This document shows, in pieces, positions 13,409 through 23,462 of a stretch of DNA of 62,000 nucleotides (its first letter is position 1; every line of letters begins with the position of its first letter). The notes under the pieces were generated by a model, which saw only the letters and a program-made list of their open reading frames with translations, had not been told where the DNA came from and made no database searches. The stretch is from Mesostigma viride. Lineage: Eukaryota > Streptophyta > Mesostigmatophyceae > Mesostigmatales > Mesostigmataceae. The stretch lies in the NCBI GenBank assembly GCA_009746045.1, contig RPFO01000114.1, forward strand, positions 1,638,411 through 1,700,410, written 5' to 3'. The position numbers were made by a program, and so were the translations under genes.

Positions 13409-16400
13409 ATGGCGCGATCGGGGCGGGGGGCCGTTTCCGACGGTTCGCGTCCCTTGTCCAATGACGACCGGGAGCCTGCACTTCGCGGTCTCTGGAGCGA
13501 CAAGTACATCGAGAACAAGGGGTACAAAATTGCCAATGACATCTTTCCTATCATGGCGGAACGCGTGAAAGCAAACAACCACAGGACGCCAGAGATGAGC
13601 GCGGAGGTTCTGTCTTGCGCAGCTTCAAGACTAAATGCCATGGTGGCGGAGAGCAACGGCATTAAGAAGAGGAAGAACTGTGACGGCGGGCTTCCTGAAA
13701 ATTGGGCGGAATCTCTTCGGGATAACATCAAGAAGGCTTTTGGCGACTTGGGAACATCTGAGAAGGATCGTGGGCTTAGGTGGGCCTTGTGTGGACTTGT
13801 TACGAAGGCAATGGAGGGCGTCCCGGACAGGATTGTGGAGCGCGCGTTCGGGATTGACAGGCGCTTTGTCGCAACTGTTCGGGGTCACAGGGATGGAATG
13901 GAAGAAGGGGAGGACGACCTTTTGATGAGTGCGCCAGAGAGGAGGAGGAGGAAAGACGAGCTTCCGACGGAAGTCATTGCCCTGATACAAGCGTGCTGGA
14001 GGGATGATAACTTGACGCGGGCGTCTCCGAACATGAAGGATGTTCATTGTGAATGGACCAGAAAGGATTACAAACATACACTAGCGTTTTCGGAGGGTGC
14101 GCGCTACTATACTGTCTCCAAGTCGAAGATTTACGAAGTGTTCATTTCCCGCCATCCGGAGTTGAAGCCACCGCGGCGGATGGACAGTAGGGAGGGGGGG
14201 GGGGGAGGGAGAGGAGGGTGTGAGGGGGGGAAATCAGGTGATTTTGGAGACGGAGGCAGGGATGTCAATGCTACGCACGAATCAGAAGAGCACAGTTCAT
14301 GTGGGATACACTACTTTTTGCAAGCATATGCCCGCATGCGTCAAGGGGCGGTGGAAAATGCGGAACTTGTGCGCATGCCAGCACCACACTACCATGCAGT
14401 CCATGGTTGGGGGGTTGGCCAAATTTCGTGCAACTTTTCATGCCAGATGCGAGTGCGGACCTGAATGCCACGCGTGCGATCATGGTAGCCAGCTCGACGT
14501 GGGGTCGTCCGTGCCCACATGTTCCATTTTCAAAGCCACTCACACGACAGAGTGGGTGAACAAGTTTACTTGTGAGGTGGAGGGGATGAGGGAGGGGGGA
14601 GGTTCGAGGTCGTCTGTGGGGTCGTCGCGGCCGCAGGTTCAGCCTTTTCAGGGCGAACTTGAGGATCTGCCCATGCATGGGAGGGTGCTGGACGACGAGG
14701 AAGGGGTGCCCGATCATGACCTGGGCGAGGAGTTGGGGGTTTGCTCGATCCGGCGTAAGGCTTGTGTGTTGGGCACTTGCCTGGCTCCCAAGTGTGGAAT
14801 TCGGAACTTCATGTTATGCGAACGGGAGGAGGCTTCCAACCACCTGATTTCATGGACCAGATACGAGATGCAGGATGTGCCGCCGGGTGCGGTTCTTGGG
14901 CCAGAGGTAATTTTTAGTGGAGTGGTTGCGCCCCAAGGCGTTTCTTTTGCAATGTTTCCTGAAGTTCTTGGGCCAGAGGTAATTTTTAGTGGAGTGGTTG
15001 CGCCCCAAGGCGTTTCTTTTTCAATTTTTCCTGAGGTCCTGTCTTTTTTCTTTCTACAGGTCATTGGTGGGTCGAAGTTGATGTCTTTTCTGTATGTGCA
15101 CACTGCGCATATGCAGGACGACTGTGACGAGATCGCAAAGGCTGGTGGGCAGCGATTGACGCAAGTCGACGTCAAGTCCACACCAACGGAGCTAAAGGAG
15201 GCAATTGTGGACAAGTGGCCGGACTTCATCCAGCATTGCTTCAACGCGTGGTGGCAAGCGGACGCCTCCAAGGAATGTCTCTCAAGGATGCGGGTGGGGG
15301 ACCTTGTATGCCACACAGATTACGCCGAGAACTACCAGTCTTACACCTATCACAATCTCCAAGCACAGTATTGGCATCCAGTCACATTCGTCCTTATGCC
15401 CTGGATCGTGCGCTACTTGGATCCAGCGTCGGGAAAGGTCGTGAGAAGGGAGTTTCACTTCATCGGACAGGGCGGAATGAAAAGGGACGGGCGGGCCCTC
15501 CGTTTTGCTATCCTCAAAATCCTGGCGACACTACGGTCAGAAGGGGTAGAGGTGAAGCGCTTCATTGGGTGGTCGGACAATTGCTCCATGCAGTTCAAGT
15601 CAAGGAATGTGATCGCGGAAGTGGCCCGGCTGCTGACGGAGGATCCGCACCTGGAGTCATTTGAGTGGAATTACTTTGGGGAGCAGCACGGAAAGGGGGA
15701 GGTGGATGGAGCTGGTGGGACTGTGAAGTGCATGTTGAGGAGGTGGCACATCAGGGAAGAGAACCAGGACAAACAGACGGCCGCCCAGTTGGTGGAGAAT
15801 CTGGCGTCGGGGGCGGTGGGCGGGACCACAACGACCAGGCGTAACTTCTTCGAGTTCCCCGAGGTAATTAAGTGTACAGTCCTCGTTCAGGGAATAGTTA
15901 CGCCGGCCGTCGTTTCTAGGGCGTTCTTGGAGTCCTGGCGATCAGGAGTGCTTAATAAAACACAACTAGCTCGATGGTCTCGTAACTTCAACTTTCCCTT
16001 GTGCAAATCTTGTCTTCGACGCGCAGGTGCTTCCTTACAGCCCAGGGCGCGGCGAAATCAAAGGAGTGAAGAAGGCGCACTGGTGGCGCATGGACAAGTC
16101 GAATGTGACGCGCTTAATGCTGCGCCAGTATTCCTGCTATTGTGGCGGTGCGTGCGCCGAGGAAAGGTGGTGGGATTGTCGAAAGGAGTGGACCGACATG
16201 GACGGCTGGAATGTGGGAGGTGCTCGGATGAAGCTCCACAAACTGGGGGAGCCAGTGCAAAGGAACCCAAACGGACAAGGGGGGCACGCAGGGACGCGAC
16301 TGAACAGACTACAGGCAGAGAGGACGATGATGGGAAGGAGACTGAAGCTGCGAGACATTTTTGCCGTCGAGTCCTACTCTGGTGATGAGTCCCACGATCC

Positions 16401-16758
16401 AGATCATCCATATTGGCTAGCGGAAGTCTTGCAGGAGCCTTATCAGGTGGCCGCTACTTTCGTGAGGCGAGTGGCCGACAGAAACGGCAAGGTCGATAGG
16501 GAGTTGTTCCGTAAGGGACAATGGGTGGTGGGGGTGCGCTACTGGGACAGATTTCCGGGTATGGCGACGATGTTCAAAATGGACGCCGATGCGCAAGCTG
16601 AACAGCCAAACTTGGTCAATTGCTACCTGTGCATGGACGCGGGGTTCGAACACACCATTGTTGTCAACCCAGCTAACAATCGCCAGGCCATCTTGACCAT
16701 TCCGACAGACGTCGAGAAACGGCTCACGAACTTGGCCAAGAAGAGACCTGTTGAGTAG
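13409..16758 (+). CDS. DDE/RNase-H-like transposase-family protein, three exons, one apparent frameshift
   Basis: I model three exons: about 13409-14906, 15060-15863 and 16027-16758. Both introns are phase 0 and follow a GAG codon. In order, the protein shows a helical N-terminal part with a WRDDNLTRASPNMKDV block and an SKSKIYEVF block, a Cys/His-rich segment (CACQHH, CECGPECHAC) and a catalytic-like core. The core has HTDYAENY (Asp codon at 15318), GWSDNCSMQF (about 15576) and EQHGKGEVDGAGGTVK (about 15690-15735). I recognise the same motif series from uncharacterised metazoan proteins (ENY, TDG..Q, HGKG.CDG.GG). That recall cannot be checked here, and the DDE label is inferred from these spaced acidic motifs. 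The frame changes from mod 2 to mod 0 inside the poly-G tract at about 14190-14228, so either an indel or sequence error, or a pseudogene. The frame is open upstream to 13274, but the first ATG is 13409. It is a transposon gene or a domesticated one. Confidence 0.7.
14907..15059 (+). other. intron 1 of the DDE-like gene
   Basis: The donor is GAG/GTAATTT and the acceptor CTTTCTACAG/GT with a strong pyrimidine tract. At 153 nt, a multiple of three, it happens to be open in frame. It carries two copies of GTTGCGCCCCAAGGCGTTTC (14925 and 14997). These result from a 72-bp tandem duplication, 14893-14964 and 14965-15036, that also duplicated the last exon bases and the donor site. The second donor, at about 14979, would add 24 codons. 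Confidence 0.75.
15864..16026 (+). other. intron 2 of the DDE-like gene
   Basis: The donor is GAG/GTAATTA and the acceptor GACGCGCAG/GT, 163 nt, phase 0. Removing it joins the frame of exon 2 (mod 0) to that of exon 3 (mod 1). It contains GTTACGCCGGCCGTCGTTTC at 15897-15916, the motif that is repeated upstream of the gene. Confidence 0.75.
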
Positions 16759-17415
16759 GCCAGCTCGCCCGGGCTTGGTTGGACGAGGTGGACAGCCTTG
16801 AGAGCACGTGCTTCGTTGTGAGCACTTGCCTTTCAGCCGTGATTTGCAAACGAGTTCCTTGTCCTGAATTGTAAAGCTCGATTCATGCTCTTTTAAGGAA
16901 GTGTATAATATTATCCAGATCATGTATATATTTAGATCTAGACCTGAGTTCAAATAACATTTCTTAGAGGGCTGAGATGCGCGAGGTCCAGCATACATGT
17001 ATATATCCATGGAGACATGTTACAAACTCAAATGTTTCATTGTACGTACCACTAGCTCGTCGACGGGGGTATCCCATGTAATGTATGATTTATGAATTAA
17101 TTAATCGCTTAATTGTACAATTTAAATGGATCATGAACTTGTCAAGTGGCCTAATTTGGTTTATTTGGTTCATCATTTATTGATGTCAATCATTCTTAAT
17201 TGAATCTCGAGCAATAGCAATCATGAAGCACATCCTAATCATGTGATTCGCATAATGAGAATAGGCAACAAGTGCTAAGTACTTTGAGGAATGCGGGGTT
17301 GGTCAGGTTATTATAGAGCTAGAGCTACAAACGGCACATATATTGCAAACTTTGCGCTCCAGGCATGGAATTTCAAAAGTACCAAAATTGGAGCAGTAGA
17401 TGTTGGGGACGCCCC
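16759..17415. other. intergenic, no gene seen
   Basis: The sequence is AT-rich, with a TTAATTAATCGCTTAATTG run near 17095. No motif, repeat family or open frame convinces me. Confidence 0.5.
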
Positions 17416-19316
17416 CCCCCGCTGGTCGGCCCACTTGGCGACCCGTCTGACATGCCTCCTTTCACCTCTCGCGAGGTCACGGAGGCGGTCCAGCGCCTGC
17501 GTTATGACGCAGCCACCGGCTCTGACGAGATTCCTGCCGCAGTTGTAAAACTTGCAGCCGAATTCGAGGACACAGGTGTTATGCTGCTCTTCCGGGACAT
17601 CTGCAACCGCCTTCTGCTGTCGTCGCAACCACCTCCAGAGGCCTGGCAACACAGTTTTCGCACGATGCTGTACAAGAACAAGGGGTCGCCTGCCGACCCC
17701 GGCAACTACAGAGGGGTGTGCATTCAAAGTGCCCCCCTCAAGCTTCTTATGCGGCTCATCCTGAACCGCCTGCGCACGGCCCTGGACGGTCACCTCAGCG
17801 AGACTCAGCACGGCTTCCGTTCAGGTCGCAACACAGTACAGGCGCTCTTCGCTACTCGCCGACTGGTGGACGAACTGCAACGCCTTCAGCCTGCATGGTA
17901 AGTCCCCTCTGCACCTTGTGCTGGTGGACTTCATCAAAGCCTTCGATTCGGTTTTCTGGCCTGCGCTTTGGGACATCCTCGAGTTGTTCCGGATCCCCCG
18001 CCCCCTGATTGCTGTCATTCGCAATTACCTGTATGAAGGGTCCACCACTTCGGTGCGCACTTCTTACGGGACCACGCCCCCATGCCCTTTACAGAAGGGT
18101 GTGTGGCAGGGCTGCGTGCTGTCGCCCTACCTGTTCATTATTGTTGTCGAATACGTAATGATTCAGGCGCGCAAGCGATTTGCCCGCATCGTGGGCAGGG
18201 AACCAGGAGTGCAGGTTGCTAACAAATTCTGGCATGGCGGTGCGGACACGGAGATTCGGCTGGCAGACATCATCTACGCAGACGACACCACCCTCTTCGA
18301 GCCTCGAGGACACTGAGCACGTGCAGACATGGCTCGACTGCCTGGCTCTCGAGGCCTGTGCAGTGGGGCTTGAGGTCAGCAAGAAGACAGAGGCCCTGGC
18401 GGTTGGGCTCACCAACTCACCGCCGCCCCTCTATCTCCTAGACGGCTCTCGAGTCCTGTATCGGGACCGCGTTAAGCTGCTGGGCAGCCTGCTCCCCAGC
18501 TGCGAGGTTGATGTGGACCATCGCATCTCCCTCGCCTGGCACGCTTTACGCCAGTACCGGGCCCTGTGGCGCAAGCCCCTGGGCAAGATCGAGAAACAGG
18601 ACCTGTTCACTGAGGTCCTCGTCCTTCCTGTTCTCACGTATGGGGCCGAGACGTGGACCCTCACCGCCGACCTGGCCCGCAAGCTGGACGGCGCGGTCAC
18701 CAGCATGGTGCGTTCTATTTTTAGAGTAGGATATGCTGCTCATGTCCGCAATGAGGACCTGTACCAGGGCATGCCCTATAACACCAGCACCATTAAGCAG
18801 CGACGCCTGCAGCTACTAGTAGGGCACCTAGCTCGCACCAACCAGGTAGACACCTCACGTGGCCCCCCCGCAGGACTGCGACCAGCCCAGCCTGGCCGGC
18901 ACCTCCTGACGTGGGCCGGGCCCAGTGATGTTAGACGCCGCAAGGCCCGCACCTTCAAAGAACAGCTAGTGGAGGACATGGGGGGCCTAGGCCTCTCCGT
19001 GATTTGGAAGAAGATGATGGACAAGGCCAAGTGGGCCCAGGTCATAGAGGACAACGAGCCCCCCCCAGTGGGGAAGCGCCCGCGTGTGCAATCCCGTGGG
19101 AGGCACGCCAGACAGCTCCCCTAGGGCAGCGTGCGGCTGTCTAGATAGATGTTGTAGTTAGAATGCTGTTAGATAGATGTAGTATGTAGCCGATGTAGAT
19201 AGATTAGACCGGTAGGACTGTTTGCACCCATCCATCCATCCATCGGGGTTAATGCTCCGTGACTCCCCAACGGGAGCACGAGTCTAATTAATTAATTAAT
19301 TAATTAATTGTATAGC
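17416..19316 (+). mobile_element. LINE family A, copy A1 (5'-truncated)
   Basis: This non-LTR retrotransposon copy starts abruptly in the linker before the reverse transcriptase. It ends with a (CATC)n run at about 19229-19243, a GTGACTCCCCAACGGGAGCAC hairpin at 19254-19282 and an (AATT)n tail at about 19286-19310. Copy A2 at 45840-49430 and tail A3 at 49440-49795 are close relatives. The abrupt 5' end is typical of incomplete target-primed reverse transcription. Confidence 0.9.
17419..19124 (+). pseudogene. LINE A1 ORF2 reverse transcriptase, frameshifted
   Basis: The encoded pieces are RT motifs in the correct order but in three frames. GNYRGVCIQSAPLKLL and HGFRSGRNT are in frame mod 1 to about 17900. 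LVDFIKAFD, GVWQGCVLSPYLF and the catalytic YADDTT (18275-18286) are in frame mod 2. The C-terminal domain, with LTYGAETWTLT and LLVGHLARTNQVDTS, is in frame mod 0 to the stop at 19122. The first break is a TGCATG insertion at 17892-17897, where copy A2 has only TG. The second is an extra 7 bp near 18297. The copy cannot make an intact enzyme. The endonuclease domain is missing. Confidence 0.9.
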
Positions 19317-19738
19317 CATGATGATCTTCCCCCACATGACATGCTCCCCCTTAGCTGGGCATAGCGTGATAGATCATGAGGGTGCAGGTGCCCTGGTGCA
19401 CCTAGAGCAAGGGTAGCTTACATTCCCACCCTTGCATGAAGTAGCCTAGAATGTATCATAGGCCATATGCCCCTTCTCAAGGGCTATATGCTACATATAC
19501 TCCCAACGGAGTTATGTTCCTAATTAATTAATTAATTAATTAATATCCCAGAGAAGGGGCATATGGCTAACATTCTAAGCTACTTCCTGCAAGGGTGGGA
19601 ATGTAAACGACACTTGCTCTAGGTGCACCAAGGGCACCTGCACCCCCCAGAGTCTCAGGCAACACCCAGCTATAAGGGGAGCCCGTCATATAGGGCCGGG
19701 GAAGATCAACGTGGCTATACTGGTTGTCTCCTTGATAC
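19317..19738. repeat. long imperfect inverted repeat around an (AATT)n core
   Basis: Arms of roughly 200 bp (about 19317-19530 and 19545-19738) are reverse complements with scattered mismatches. Both carry AGGTGCA, CTAGAGCAAG, TTACATTCCCACCCTTGCA and CATATGCCCCTTCTC. The centre is an AATT run. Relatives lie at about 29900-30010 and 31560-31760. It looks like two copies of a short dispersed element inserted head to head. Confidence 0.8.
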
Positions 19739-20600
19739 AAGCTAGAGCTAGGGCATGGCTTCTCATCAGAGAGTGACTCTCTGTATAGGCAGGGCTGAGC
19801 TAATTCTTAATGCAGCATCCATGGGGGTCCAAGCTGCTCGGCAGTTGGCTTCCCGACTGCGAGGACGACATGACAACACGGAATCATTGGCATGGCGTGG
19901 GCGCACCTCCATGACCACCGGCGCTGGTGGAGCAACCCCGCCCTACCCCGGATCGTCAAGCGTGACCTCTTCAAGGTCGTCATTCTGACGATCCTGACCT
20001 ACGGCGCCGAGACGTGGACACTGACGCAAGAGCTGGAGCAACGACTCGACGGCGCCGTCACCAAGATGCTGCGCAAGGCCCTTAACATCCCCTTTGGTTT
20101 GCACATATTTAGTAATGAGGATTTGTACGCTGATTTGCCCTATGTTTCCCACATTATTAGGCACAGGCGCCTGGGCCTAGCCGGGCACCTGGCCCGCACA
20201 GATCAGGTAGATACATCAGATAGACTAGCTGGCACCAAGCCCGCCCAGCCTGGGCGATATGTCCTCACCTGGCGTGCCCCCGGCCGCGCGCGTGGCAGGG
20301 CCGCCACCCGTGGACTTTTTGTGATAGACTCGGCATGGACATGTGCTACACTAGACGTGACGGGCTCACCCCCGGCCGGGCAGCCTCCTGGTTTGTCCGT
20401 AATATGGAGGCAGATGGTGCGCAAGGATGGATGGCAAGTAGTGATGAAGGAGACCACCCCAAAGCCTGTGGGGGCTCCGCGTGTGACCAAGTACGGCATT
20501 CATAGCGATTCGGGCCGCGGTGCCCACACCCCTGTAACTAGGACCTAGATAGCTTTATATACCATCCATTCCATCCATCCATCCATCCATCCATCTATAT
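19739..20600 (+). mobile_element. LINE family C, copy C1 (3' part only)
   Basis: This copy is 5'-truncated and retains the C-terminal end of ORF2 and a 3' tail ending in (CATC)n near 20565-20596. Copy C2 at 45405-45640 shares the last about 230 bp. C1 has GGCCGG at 20374-20379 where C2 has only GG. Confidence 0.8.
19892..20548 (+). pseudogene. LINE C1 ORF2 C-terminal fragment
   Basis: The open frame encodes the post-RT region: LTYGAETWTLTQELEQRLDG, then NEDLYADLPYVSHIIRHRRL, GHLARTDQVDTSD and GLSVIWRQMVRKDGWQ. These blocks align with the C-termini of families A and B. No catalytic RT motif remains, so it is a dead 3' fragment even though the frame is open. Confidence 0.85.
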
Positions 20601-20877
20601 GCCTAAGGCGCGAAAATATGCCGAGCTATGGCTGCCGAGAATGCTCATAACGTTCGACTCAGGCCATGAAATTTAGTCGGGTTTGTTGCACTCGACTCGT
20701 CTTCTGATGACGAACACGCTGGTATAATTTCCGGCAGCTATCGTCCCGGATTTCGTACGTTCTCGACCTCGGCCTGCCCAGCAGATATCGCTATTTTCGA
20801 CTCGATATGGCGGCATTCCCTTGGTGACTAGCACGCCTGCGCCCCGCGCCCCAGCATTCGACATCTTCCTCGTAGCT

Positions 20878-22115
20878 ATGGAGGCCACAACAACACCTGT
20901 CGCCCAAGAAACCCGCTCGCTGGACGACGTTCTTGCCGCAGCCAGCCCTTTCGTTGGCATCGCTCCCGCCGCTCCCAAGAAGCCGCGTACCATGGCAGTC
21001 ACTTCCGAAGTCACTCGATCCCATGGCCGCCGAGGCTACCCCCACGCCTGAAACCCCACCGCCCTCACCGTCTGATTTAACCAAATATACAAGCCTCGGA
21101 ACCGGCCGCCTGCAACCGGCCGACATTGCGGCATTTTTCACCATGCCGGTCGCCGACGTGCTGCAAATCCTCAAATTTCGATACGACGCCGACGACATCA
21201 TTCGCCACCCCAGCACCGGCGCAGCTGCGGATGACCCCCCTGCGGAGTGGCAGCACTGGGACGACGACCACTGCTACGCACCTCCTGCCTCTTTACATGC
21301 TGCCCTGAACTCTGCAAACCGCTGGCGACCATCGCGGCCGCATCCGACACCTCGGCTCGGCGATGCCGACACCCCTGCCGGCGCAGCCGACCCCACTGAG
21401 CTGCCTAGGCGGTCACCTCTGAGCTCAAGTCTGTGCAAGGTGCGCTCAAGTCTTTGGCTGCTAACGCTGCTGTCACCCAAGCCACATTTGCTGGAATTAA
21501 AGGCGGCCATGGCCACCTCCCCCCCCAAGAGGGTCACGTTCGCGGACGCGGCGGGGAAGAACCTGGATGCCATAGTCGCCCAGGCGGCTAAGACCGCTGC
21601 CACCGCAGTCGCGTCACAGAATGTGGCTCAGCTCCGACAACGCAATATCATTCTCACTTGAATTTTGAGAAGGGCAAGCATGACACCGCGCACTTACCGA
21701 GGCCTTGCGGGGACCCGCGTTCTTGGGGGTGCTGCAGCTGCGGGATCACGTGACCATTGACAAGGCCATTCGCCTGCCAGGCCCAGCTGGCCTGGTTTTG
21801 GTCACCATGGCCAACGTGAACGACCAGAAACGGGTCATGGGCGCCCGTCGCCTGCTCAAGGGCAACGACATCAGCATGGACGAGGACTACACCCCTGCAC
21901 AGCTGGCGGCGAGGAGCAAGCTCTGGAATCACGAGAAGGTCGTGAAGGTCCGGGAGGGGTACGTAGAGGGGGGAAAGCGTGTGCAGATGCGTATGAAGTC
22001 GGGTGGTCGCTTTGCTGCCTTCTTTGACGGTGTTGAGATTAACACCACGGGTGCAGAGTCTCGTAGGGAGTCTCGTGGTGCGAAGCGTGCTGCCCCTGGT
22101 GGTTCCAGTAAGTAG
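20878..22115 (+). pseudogene. LINE B1 ORF1 (nucleic-acid-binding protein), frameshifted
   Basis: Three overlapping frames (20878-21051, about 20933-21661 and 21705-22115) make up an ORF1 product. The N-terminal part is Ala/Pro-rich. The last part has the block VLVTMANVNDQKRVMGARRL, then TPAQLAARSKLW and a basic tail, which resembles the RNA-binding C-terminus of LINE ORF1 proteins. It is followed after 82 bp by ORF2 of the same element. The frame breaks make it non-functional as it stands. Confidence 0.7.
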
Positions 22116-22197
22116 ACAACCATTGCATTGCCTACTCGTCGGCTCGCGGCTAACCGGCTTCGGGGACAGCCCCTAAACAGTCCCCTGTTCCACTCCC

Positions 22198-23179
22198 ATG
22201 CCTCGACCTAGCCGTCGGGTGATAGACATGGTGGTGCCGGTATTTCGGGCTACAACTTCATCTGGCAACTGTCAGATTCGTAAAACCCAACGCGTGCTAG
22301 ATTACCTACGCCTCAGCGTTGTGCAATCACCCCCGAATACCCCGGGCAAGCGGCAGGCTCGCATCCTACGCTTGCAGGACAAAATCAATGTGATGAAAAG
22401 CACTATTCCCTCCGCTCCCCTCCTCCCCGTTCCATCGCCACCCCCACCTCCCGCTGCATCCACCCCCATCCCCCATCGCCGTACGTCTCCCCTGTTGGGC
22501 CAGCAGGCATCCTTGGCCCTCGCGACTTTTAACGCACGTACATTGCTAGCAGATGGCGATCATAGCTACCGGGTAGAGGAGCTCGTCGCCTTTTGCATAG
22601 CCCATCGTGTGTCTATTCTAGGCGTGCAAGAGCATCGCCGCACGGTGCCACTTGGCACGGTGAGCACTGATCGCCTGGCAGGTGGCTGGCGGTGTTATTT
22701 CGCTGGCAGTGGCACACCAGGCCAAGGTGGTGTTGGTCTTTTGTGCTCGCCGCTGGCAGTTGCTAGCCTCAGCACGCTGAAGTTTCTCACCCCACGCCTT
22801 ATGGTAGCACATTTCACCTCCGTCGAGGGGCGGTCTAAGCACCACCTCACGGTGGGGGTGGGCTACGCCCCCCATAGTGGTCTACCTGATCGGTCGGAAC
22901 GCCAGGAGTTCTTCGATTGAATCCTTGCATAGCCTTGAGGGGGTCACTCCGGCCCACCACTTTTTGGTTATGCTGCTCGACGCCAATGCCACGCTCCCCG
23001 TGGGCACTGGTGGCAGTCGCTTTGCGCCTGCTGACACTGCTGCTAACGACAACACTCCCCTGTTTTCTGCCTTTTTGCGGGATAGCGGGATGGTTGCTGT
23101 CAACTGCCACTTCCAACGTCCCTCACAGGACTTGGTCACTTTCCGTGGCCCTAACAGCCGACAGGCCTGTCTGGACTAC
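22198..23179 (+). pseudogene. LINE B1 ORF2, endonuclease part (left of the CACTA insertion)
   Basis: This encodes an exonuclease-endonuclease-phosphatase domain of the apurinic-endonuclease type, which nicks target DNA for reverse transcription. Visible motifs are LATFNARTLL, LGVQEHRRT, GGVGLLCSP, VGVGYAPHSG and, after a frameshift near 22915, FLVMLLDANATLPVGTGG. The domain is cut at ACLDY (23179). It resumes at 38677 with VVVRQPRC and continues to a CSDHRLV motif, the usual end of this domain. Confidence 0.88.
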
Positions 23180-23235
23180 CACTATACTTTTCGTCCGAGG
23201 GTGGTAAAAAGCATCCGAGGCGTAAATTACGAGGT
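23180..23235 (+). repeat. left terminal inverted repeat of the CACTA element
   Basis: Starts CACTATACTTTTCGTCCGAG and is identical in reverse complement to 38619-38674. The 2-bp TSD AC lies immediately outside. Confidence 0.92.
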
Positions 23236-23376
23236 CTTATCTTACTACCTAGATCCGAGGCGTGAGATCCAACGCCGTAATCATTACTACGTAGGATGAT
23301 AGGTAGTAATTTTACTAGCCGTAAGTAAAAGTAACGTTACGACTGCACATCTTTGGTAGTACATTACCGACAGAGT
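23236..23376. repeat. left subterminal repeats of the CACTA element
   Basis: Short motifs such as TTACTACCT, GGTAGTAA and TTTACTA occur in both orientations. The block continues after the nested LINE at about 27547-27620. Subterminal arrays of this kind bind the transposase accessory protein in characterised CACTA elements. Confidence 0.6.
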
Positions 23377-23462
23377 AAATTACCGCGACGGGCTACACCA
23401 GAACGATCCTCGCATTCGGGGCTTCCCGACAGGTAACGGTAAAGGTATATTCCAAACGGCTT

